This document shows positions 5,807 through 9,862 of a DNA stretch of 9,862 nt, piece by piece; the first letter of the stretch is position 1; each line of letters begins with the position of its first letter. The notes below the pieces were generated by a model, which was given only the letters and a program-made list of their open reading frames with translations, made no database searches and had not been told where the DNA came from. The stretch is from Calditrichaeota bacterium AABM5.125.24 (GTDB taxonomy: Bacteria; Electryoneota; AABM5-125-24; Hatepunaeales; Hatepunaeaceae): the NCBI GenBank assembly GCA_002127415.1, contig MWJR01000206.1, positions 1-9,862 of the forward strand. The letters are read 5' to 3'. Made by a program: the position numbers and the translations under genes.

Positions 5807-6720
5807 TGAGCGAGCTCAGCCCCGTCGAAGTATTCGGCTTCGGGCACTGCTGCGTTGACTACCTCTGCGTCCTCGATCCATACCCGGAGAAGGGTAAGAA
5901 GGGGGATGTGTCCCGGTCGTTGGTCATTGGGGGAGGCCCGGTTCCCACGGCGCTGCTGACGGTGGCGAAATTCGGTGGAACCACCCGATTCTGCGGCAAG
6001 GTGGGGCCTGGGTCTGAAGGGGAGTTGGTGATACAGGGGCTTCGGCAGGGTGGGGTGGATGCCTCCCCGATGATCGTGGATCCTGATGCCGTCACCGCTC
6101 ACGCCTTCATCTGGATCGATCCGGCAGCTGCCGGATCCCGCACTATTGCGCTCGATACCACGCGCATTACCTGGCCCATTGCTGACGAACTGCCGGACTC
6201 TCTTCCCGGTTTGTGCCGGGTCTTCCTCTGTGACGGCCGCGCTGCAGAGGCGACGCTGAAGGGGTTGAAGCTGGCCCGGGAGGCCGGAGCCGCGACGGTC
6301 CTCGACGCCGGCTCCGGCCGACACCGGTTTGATGAGATGCTGCCGCTGGTCGATTACGCCCTGGTATCGCGTGATCTGGCCGACAGCTTCGCCCCTGGAG
6401 CTGATCCGGACGAGTTGGCCCGATTGCTGGTCGGGACCGGATCCGGCGCCGCGGTAGTCACCATCGGAGAGGGCGGGGCAGTATGGTCTGACGGTTCATC
6501 CGGAGGTCACGTTCCCGGCTTCAAGGTCGAGGTCGTGGATTCCACCGGAGCCGGCGATGTGTTTCACGGAGCTTTTATCTACGGGATGCTGAAGGGGTGG
6601 GGAATTGGTGAAAACATACTGTTTGCGAACGCTGCAGCTGCTTTATCATGCCGTCTGATCTCCGGAAGGTTAGGTATCCCAAAGCTCGAAGAGGTGGAAA
6701 AGATGATACATAATTGGTGA
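5806..6720 (+). CDS. PfkB/ribokinase-family sugar kinase
   Basis: A 304-residue protein of the usual length for ATP-dependent PfkB-type carbohydrate or nucleoside kinases. Visible signatures are the N-terminal strand VFGFGHCCVDYLC (9-21), the glycine-rich GGGPVPTALLTVAKFGG region (about 46-62, with Pro where many members have Asn), the internal VVTIGEGGAVW strand and the C-terminal signature DSTGAGDVFHGAFIYGML. In the last, GAGD forms the anion hole and Asp-251 is the expected catalytic base. The SGRLGIPKLEEV ending is also typical. The family covers ribokinase, fructokinase, KDG and sulfofructose kinases; the substrate cannot be chosen here. The start at 5806 is supported because the strand-1 motif follows at once and an in-frame TGA lies at 5782. 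No ordinary Shine-Dalgarno is present, since a GCTGANR heptamer tract runs into the start codon. It appears to be a single-gene unit, as the next genes have their own promoter. Confidence 0.9.
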   Translation: MSELSPVEVFGFGHCCVDYLCVLDPYPEKGKKGDVSRSLVIGGGPVPTALLTVAKFGGTTRFCGKVGPGSEGELVIQGLRQGGVDASPMIVDPDAVTAHAFIWIDPAAAGSRTIALDTTRITWPIADELPDSLPGLCRVFLCDGRAAEATLKGLKLAREAGAATVLDAGSGRHRFDEMLPLVDYALVSRDLADSFAPGADPDELARLLVGTGSGAAVVTIGEGGAVWSDGSSGGHVPGFKVEVVDSTGAGDVFHGAFIYGMLKGWGIGENILFANAAAALSCRLISGRLGIPKLEEVEKMIHNW

Positions 6721-6785
6721 GGGAAGACGATTAAGCCACCGGGATAGGGGTGTAGGCTGATAGATATATGGATGGTGCGTTCTGC

Positions 6786-6814
6786 TTGACATTGATGGGG
6801 TAAGGACTTATATT
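6786..6814 (+). promoter_or_regulatory. Sigma-70-type promoter for the roadblock/MglA/MglB operon
   Basis: TTGACA (6786-6791), a 17-base spacer and TATATT (6809-6814) give a perfect -35 and a 5/6 -10 at ideal spacing. The transcript would begin near 6821, leaving a leader of about 105 bases before the first roadblock-like gene. The direct pair TTTCGATATCAG (6841) and TTTAGATATCAA (6891), 50 bp apart in that leader, might be an operator or chance. Confidence 0.75.
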
Positions 6815-6925
6815 GGTAATTTGATTAAGACCACAGCTTATTTCGATATCAGCTTTTGGGGCCTGCGCGTTGACTGCTGATTGCTTAAACTTTAGATATC
6901 AAATCCGGAAGGATTTCTGAAGAAA

Positions 6926-7378
6926 GTGAAGAAGTCCGCAACCGAAGATAGCTGGCTAACGCCGAAGGCGATGGATCTGCTCGATCCTACCTTGCAGGAG
7001 GGGGTGATAGCCATACTGGAGGATATGGCCTGGTGGCCTCACCTGAAGTATGCTTACGTGATCGGCAAAGACGGGCTGAAACTGACCTATTCGATCGGCC
7101 AGATGGGTGAACTGGTATCGGAGGAGTCATACCGTCCGAGTCTGTTTTATAATCTTGCCACCACCGTGGAGGAATACCTGGCTAATATCGACCACCCCGC
7201 TCCCGCCCATGTGACAGTTGAGCTTGCAGGAGAGCTGTTGTTTGTCGCATCTACCGGCGAGCTTTTTCTGGTGGCCTCCTTTGAGAGCGATGTCGAACGC
7301 GGCTATATGTCGATGAAACTGGCCAAGCGTATCGCTCACCTCTGCACTCTGCATCGGATGCGGCGGAAGGGACTGTAG
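6926..7378 (+). CDS. Divergent roadblock/LC7-like protein, first gene of the MglA operon
   Basis: A 150-residue soluble protein with no signal or membrane segment. The pattern resembles the roadblock/LC7 fold: a helix with LQEGVIAILEDMAWWP (about 23-38), a strand-turn-strand AYVIGKDGLKLTYS (43-56), a central helix FYNLATTVEEYLANI, then paired strands around VTVELAGELLFVASTGELFLVASFE, and a last helix MSMKLAKRIAHL. Roadblock proteins dimerise and act as GTPase scaffolds or GAPs for MglA-type G proteins, and such a GTPase is encoded three genes downstream. The fold assignment is by pattern and position, not by strong identity. The GTG start at 6926 follows GGAAGGA (6907-6913) at a rather long 12 bases; ATG at 6971 is a weaker alternative that would remove the N-terminus. 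A promoter about 112 bp upstream marks this as the first gene. Confidence 0.78.
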   Translation: MKKSATEDSWLTPKAMDLLDPTLQEGVIAILEDMAWWPHLKYAYVIGKDGLKLTYSIGQMGELVSEESYRPSLFYNLATTVEEYLANIDHPAPAHVTVELAGELLFVASTGELFLVASFESDVERGYMSMKLAKRIAHLCTLHRMRRKGL

Positions 7379-7395
7379 ATGCCCCGGCCGGCATC
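7378..7395 (+). other. Hairpin overlapping the first operon stop codon
   Basis: GATGCC (7378-7383) and GGCATC (7390-7395) pair perfectly around CCGGCC, beginning at the last base of the TAG stop. It lies in the only gap of any size in the operon (73 bp to the next start). No T-run follows, so it may be an mRNA stability or pausing element, or chance. Confidence 0.3.
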
Positions 7396-7451
7396 ACTGA
7401 GAATGGCTCCGGTATCAGTCGGAATCATCGACTATTGAAAGAAGGCGGATA

Positions 7452-7850
7452 ATGGCCCTCGGCAAATCACGGCACTCCTTTAAAAACCTGGAACAGGCGA
7501 AATGCAGCGTGCCCCGGAAAAGAGGTCCTTCGCGTATCCTGGTGCTTAACAAACAGGGGCTGCCGATACTGCATTATGATGTCAATGAGGGGGAGATCAG
7601 GAGGGTTGGCGAGCGCGAGTGTGCGATGGGTGCAGAGCTGGCAAGAGAGGTCTATCGTCTCCTGAGATCATATCGTGATGAGGAGCCGTTTCGTGTGGCC
7701 GTCTTCTACCCCGATGAGGTGATGACCATCGAACGCAACGATCCCTTCATTCTTCTGATTACCTGGCCGCATAGCGCGATTAACATGATCGGCAGCAATG
7801 AGGCCTTTGTTCGGCGATTGGAGGTCGCCCTGCGGGAGGAGCTTACCTGA
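7452..7850 (+). CDS. Small roadblock-like protein with basic N-terminus
   Basis: A 132-residue protein that I do not recognise by a specific name. Residues 1-27 are rich in Lys and Arg. The remainder has a strand-turn-strand start (RILVLNKQGLPILHYD, 27-42), a long helix around CAMGAELAREVYRLLRSY, two strands (FRVAVFYPDEVMTIERN and PFILLITWPHS) and a final helix EAFVRRLEVALREEL. This helix and strand order resembles a minimal roadblock/LC7 domain, and all neighbours in the operon are roadblock or GTPase genes, so I infer the same fold. AAGGCGG directly upstream is a credible ribosome binding site for the ATG at 7452. The stop codon overlaps the next start by one base (TGATG), so translation of the two is probably coupled. 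A role as an MglA partner is inference; the basic N-terminus might bind membrane or another protein. Confidence 0.78.
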   Translation: MALGKSRHSFKNLEQAKCSVPRKRGPSRILVLNKQGLPILHYDVNEGEIRRVGERECAMGAELAREVYRLLRSYRDEEPFRVAVFYPDEVMTIERNDPFILLITWPHSAINMIGSNEAFVRRLEVALREELT

Positions 7851-8215
7851 TGGATGTCAAATGGTTAAATAGGATCGCCGAAATATATGGCATTAAAAGC
7901 GCTCTCATCGTGGATCGTGATGGATTGGTGGTGGCGGAGGCGGGTGAGGCTTCTGACCTGGTGGCTCCACATTCAGCGTTGATGGTCAAGAAGCTGATAG
8001 AGAGGATCGGGGTTCAGACTATGGAGGACTGGTTCTGGACTCAGTGCGAGACGCCGGATACGGTTATTTCGATAAGCAATGTGGAGATCGGGGTATTGGT
8101 TCTGTTGATGCAGCCGGACACAAATCTCAGCCTGGTGCGTATGGAGGCTGGCAATATCCGCAACACCTTAAAGCAGGAATTCCAGCGGCCTTTAGCTGCT
8201 GCTGAAGGAAAGTAA
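7850..8215 (+). CDS. Roadblock/LC7 domain protein
   Basis: A 121-residue single-domain roadblock/LC7 protein. The family layout is clear: an N-terminal helix (VKWLNRIAEIYGI), the strand-turn-strand ALIVDRDGLVVAEAGE (18-33), the central helix ALMVKKLIERI, paired strands TVISISNVEIGVLVLLMQ and the closing helix with LSLVRMEAGNIRNTLKQEF. The DRDGLVVAEAG motif parallels DDSGFLIAEAG in the MglB-like protein at the end of the operon. Roadblock proteins of this kind form homodimers that contact the switch regions of MglA-type GTPases. The gene starts one base inside the preceding stop and ends four bases before the GTPase start, so it is co-translated with its probable partner. It could be a second GAP, a GTPase activator of the RomX type by role, or a heterodimer partner of the MglB-like protein. 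Confidence 0.88.
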   Translation: MDVKWLNRIAEIYGIKSALIVDRDGLVVAEAGEASDLVAPHSALMVKKLIERIGVQTMEDWFWTQCETPDTVISISNVEIGVLVLLMQPDTNLSLVRMEAGNIRNTLKQEFQRPLAAAEGK

Positions 8216-8219
8216 GGCT

Positions 8220-9191
8220 ATGGCGACGATTAACTTCGGCCGACGGGAGATACTCTGCAAGATCGTCTACTACGGACCGGGGCTCAGCGGTAAAACCACC
8301 AACCTGCAGACGGTCCATAACAAGGTTCCGGACAATCTGCGGGGGAAACTGACCAGTGTGGCTACCAGGCAGGACCGCACGCTGTTTTTCGATCTTTTGC
8401 CTGTTGAACTGGGGAAGATCCGTGATTTTACCATTCGACTGCAGCTATATACGGTCCCCGGGCAGGTTTACTACAACGCCTCCCGCAAGATAGTGCTCAA
8501 GGGTGTGGACGGGGTGGTGTTCGTGGCGGACAGCCAGCGCGACAAGATGGATGAGAATATCGAAAGCCTGAATAACCTGCGTGACAACCTGACAGATAAT
8601 GGGGTTGATCCTGCCACCATCCCCGTTATAATGCAGTATAATAAACGAGACCTCAGTCCAATCTATTCAATTGAGGAGCTGAACGAGGCGCTGAATTCCC
8701 AGAATCTCAGCTATTTCGAGTCGATTGCCACCACCGGGCATGGGGTATTCAACACACTGAAAGCGATATCGAGTCTGGTGATAGGGGATATAAAAAGTAA
8801 GCTTGACCGGGCGGACCGAAAGGCGGTCGTCCAGCCCGCACCGACAGCACAAGCGGAGCCCACCCAGGTCGAGACAGTAGCGGATCAGCCGGTGCCTGCT
8901 GCGCCAACGCCGCCCCCTCCGTCCATTACCACACCGCCACCGATAGCGCCCTCACCGTCTGAGCCGGTTCCGACAGTAGTGCCTGAAGATGCCGCTTCAC
9001 CAGCCCAACCACCGCCGCCACCACCGACACTGCAGCCGTTGACAACAAGCGCAGAGCAACCGCTCTCTGAGGCGGAGTTCAAACCGGCAGAAGAGGCCAG
9101 ACCGGAGGAGGTCGAGGAACCGGACCGCGCTGGCCAGAAACAGGGATTCTGGGATAAGGTTTCCACTCTGTTCAAGCGAACCAGGAAATAA
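8220..9191 (+). CDS. mglA: MglA-type small Ras-like GTPase with long Pro-rich C-terminal tail
   Basis: Residues 1-198 are a clear MglA-type G domain: P-loop GPGLSGKT (19-26), switch I with Arg-53 and Thr-54 in QDRTLFFDLLP, the MglA-specific TVPGQ (78-82) in place of DxxGQ, VVFVADSQ (99-106), NKRD (141-144) and the G5-like SIATTGHGVF (168-177). From memory these numbers coincide with Myxococcus xanthus MglA, including Arg-53 and Gln-82 used in hydrolysis. The protein is 323 residues long, while typical MglA has about 195. The extra part (about 200-308) is rich in Pro, Ala, Glu and Thr with runs of Pro, looks disordered, and ends in GFWDKVSTLFKRTRK, a basic amphipathic peptide. The family is a cytoplasmic nucleotide-dependent switch for cell polarity and motility. 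The gene order here, mglA before mglB, is opposite to Myxococcus. The gene lies 4 bp after the roadblock gene and 2 bp before mglB. Confidence 0.95.
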   Translation: MATINFGRREILCKIVYYGPGLSGKTTNLQTVHNKVPDNLRGKLTSVATRQDRTLFFDLLPVELGKIRDFTIRLQLYTVPGQVYYNASRKIVLKGVDGVVFVADSQRDKMDENIESLNNLRDNLTDNGVDPATIPVIMQYNKRDLSPIYSIEELNEALNSQNLSYFESIATTGHGVFNTLKAISSLVIGDIKSKLDRADRKAVVQPAPTAQAEPTQVETVADQPVPAAPTPPPPSITTPPPIAPSPSEPVPTVVPEDAASPAQPPPPPPTLQPLTTSAEQPLSEAEFKPAEEARPEEVEEPDRAGQKQGFWDKVSTLFKRTRK

Positions 9192-9193
9192 CT

Positions 9194-9688
9194 ATGTTAA
9201 ATCTACTGGATATCGAACGCGATCTGAACAACCTGCAGCGGGCTCAGAGCGTGCTGGATCGGATTGTTGCCGAGGCGAGCACACATGGTGCTTTTCTCGT
9301 GGATGACAGCGGTTTCCTCATCGCGGAAGCGGGTGAGATCGAGCTGGATCGTGTGGCACTGGCGGCGTTGGTCTCCGCCACTTTCGGCGCTACCGCTGAG
9401 ATAGCCCGTCTGCTTGGAGAGGCCGACTTCAAACGTCTGGCTCATCAGGGTGTAAACCGTCACCTGTTCATAGGCAGAGCCGGAGCCAGTCATATCCTTA
9501 TAATCGTCTTTGGCAGCGAAACCAACCTCGGGCTTGTCAAGTTATATGCCGAACAGGCAACAAGCGAATTGGGCGCCATCCTCGATACACAGCCTGAAAA
9601 GATTGAACTGAGCGAACCAACCGGTGAAGCTGAGGGAACCAGTGAAGAGGCCGGTGAAGATATGCTTCCCGCCTGGATGGATGATTAA
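9194..9688 (+). CDS. mglB: MglB-type roadblock/LC7 protein, probable GAP of the adjacent MglA
   Basis: A 164-residue protein close in length to Myxococcus MglB (about 159). The roadblock domain spans about 10-135: N-terminal helix NNLQRAQSVLDRIVAEAS, strand-turn-strand AFLVDDSGFLIAEAGE (33-48), the helix ALAALVSATFGATAEIARLLGE, strands RHLFIGRAGASHILIIVFG, and SETNLGLVKLYAEQATSELGAIL as the last helix. These match MglB patterns such as FLVDxxGxLI, FxxxxxLGLVxL and the Ala-rich helix 2. The acidic tail (about 136-164, ending AWMDD) also resembles MglB, whose C-terminus contacts MglA. MglB dimers stimulate GTP hydrolysis by MglA and help set its location at a pole. AGGA at 9181-9184 serves the ATG, 2 bp after the mglA stop. 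The operon ends here, followed by a double-hairpin repeat. Confidence 0.92.
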   Translation: MLNLLDIERDLNNLQRAQSVLDRIVAEASTHGAFLVDDSGFLIAEAGEIELDRVALAALVSATFGATAEIARLLGEADFKRLAHQGVNRHLFIGRAGASHILIIVFGSETNLGLVKLYAEQATSELGAILDTQPEKIELSEPTGEAEGTSEEAGEDMLPAWMDD

Positions 9689-9721
9689 AAGCAGGGTGGA
9701 TATTTACCAAGTAGTGATGTT

Positions 9722-9774
9722 GTAGTCGTGGTTGTCTCAACCACGACTGTCGGGCTTGTCCCAAGCCCGACTAC
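9722..9774. repeat. Double-hairpin palindromic element, intact copy B
   Basis: Two perfect adjacent hairpins: AGTCGTGGTTG, loop TCT, CAACCACGACT (9724-9748) and GTCGGGCTTG, loop TCC, CAAGCCCGAC (9749-9771), closed outside by GTAGTCG with CGACTAC. It starts 33 bp after the mglB stop. Diverged copy A lies at 1219-1272. The position could allow it to limit 3' exonuclease decay or read-through, but no T-run makes it an intrinsic terminator. Confidence 0.9.
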
Positions 9775-9862
9775 CGTTGACCGATATATTAAGGGGTTCA
9801 TTTTATACTTGTATTTTATGCTTTTCGCACATGTCACTCCCGCTAAAACTGGAGGTGTGGCG

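Noticed and set aside
5746..6324. A 192-codon open frame on the minus strand
   Set aside because: It is antisense to the PfkB kinase, whose signatures are clear; the protein is low-complexity and rich in Arg, Gly and Ser as expected for a shadow frame.
6841..6902. TTTCGATATCAG and TTTAGATATCAA as a pair of operator sites in the operon leader
   Set aside because: Only two short, AT-rich copies with a restriction-site-like core; 50-bp spacing is suggestive but a chance match is plausible.
9722..9774. Double hairpin as the intrinsic terminator of the MglA operon
   Set aside because: The stems are strong but no T-run follows on either strand, and a related element occurs at 1219-1272; it is better described as a repeat.
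9777..9862. TTGACC at 9777 with TATACT at 9804 as a promoter, and GGAGGTG at 9851 as a ribosome binding site for a gene beyond the window
   Set aside because: The promoter spacing would be 21 bases, too long, and no coding sequence is visible after GGAGGTG before the window ends.

Overview
The window looks like chromosomal DNA of a Gram-negative (diderm), probably anaerobic and uncultured bacterium. The reasons are a likely lipoprotein signal, a twin-arginine signal, a Myxococcus-type MglA/MglB polarity module, an AmmeMemoRadiSam locus, and intergenic regions crowded with palindromic and period-7 repeats of the kind often seen in candidate-phylum genomes. The sequence alone does not fix the phylum. 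No RNA gene, CRISPR array, transposase or phage gene was seen.

Left half (1-5630, all genes on the minus strand). Reading right to left in transcription order: a DMT/EamA-type permease (4713-5630) behind a near-consensus sigma-70 promoter; the AmmeMemoRadiSam radical SAM enzyme AmrS with a Tat signal and an extra CxxCH motif (3249-4508); a Memo (AmrB) and AMMECR1 (AmrA) fusion with a lipoprotein-like signal (1330-2874); and a polytopic spermidine-synthase-like protein running off the left edge (1-1181). The gaps between them hold repeats, not genes. A 78-bp hairpin cassette occurs as a near-identical direct repeat on both sides of amrS.

Right half (5806-9688, plus strand). A PfkB/ribokinase-family kinase (5806-6720) starts directly after a period-7 tract. 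After a 205-bp gap holding a strong promoter comes a tight five-gene operon: two divergent roadblock-like proteins, a roadblock/LC7 protein, an MglA-type small GTPase with a 120-residue Pro-rich tail, and an MglB-type roadblock protein. By analogy with Myxococcus, MglA would be the nucleotide-dependent polarity switch and MglB its GAP. The other roadblock proteins are candidate additional partners. A double-hairpin repeat, also present in diverged form at 1219-1272, follows the operon.

The observations most worth following are the AmmeMemoRadiSam set whose proteins all appear directed out of the cytoplasm, the MglA operon with four roadblock-like proteins and a tailed GTPase, and the covarying hairpin families that fill the intergenic space.
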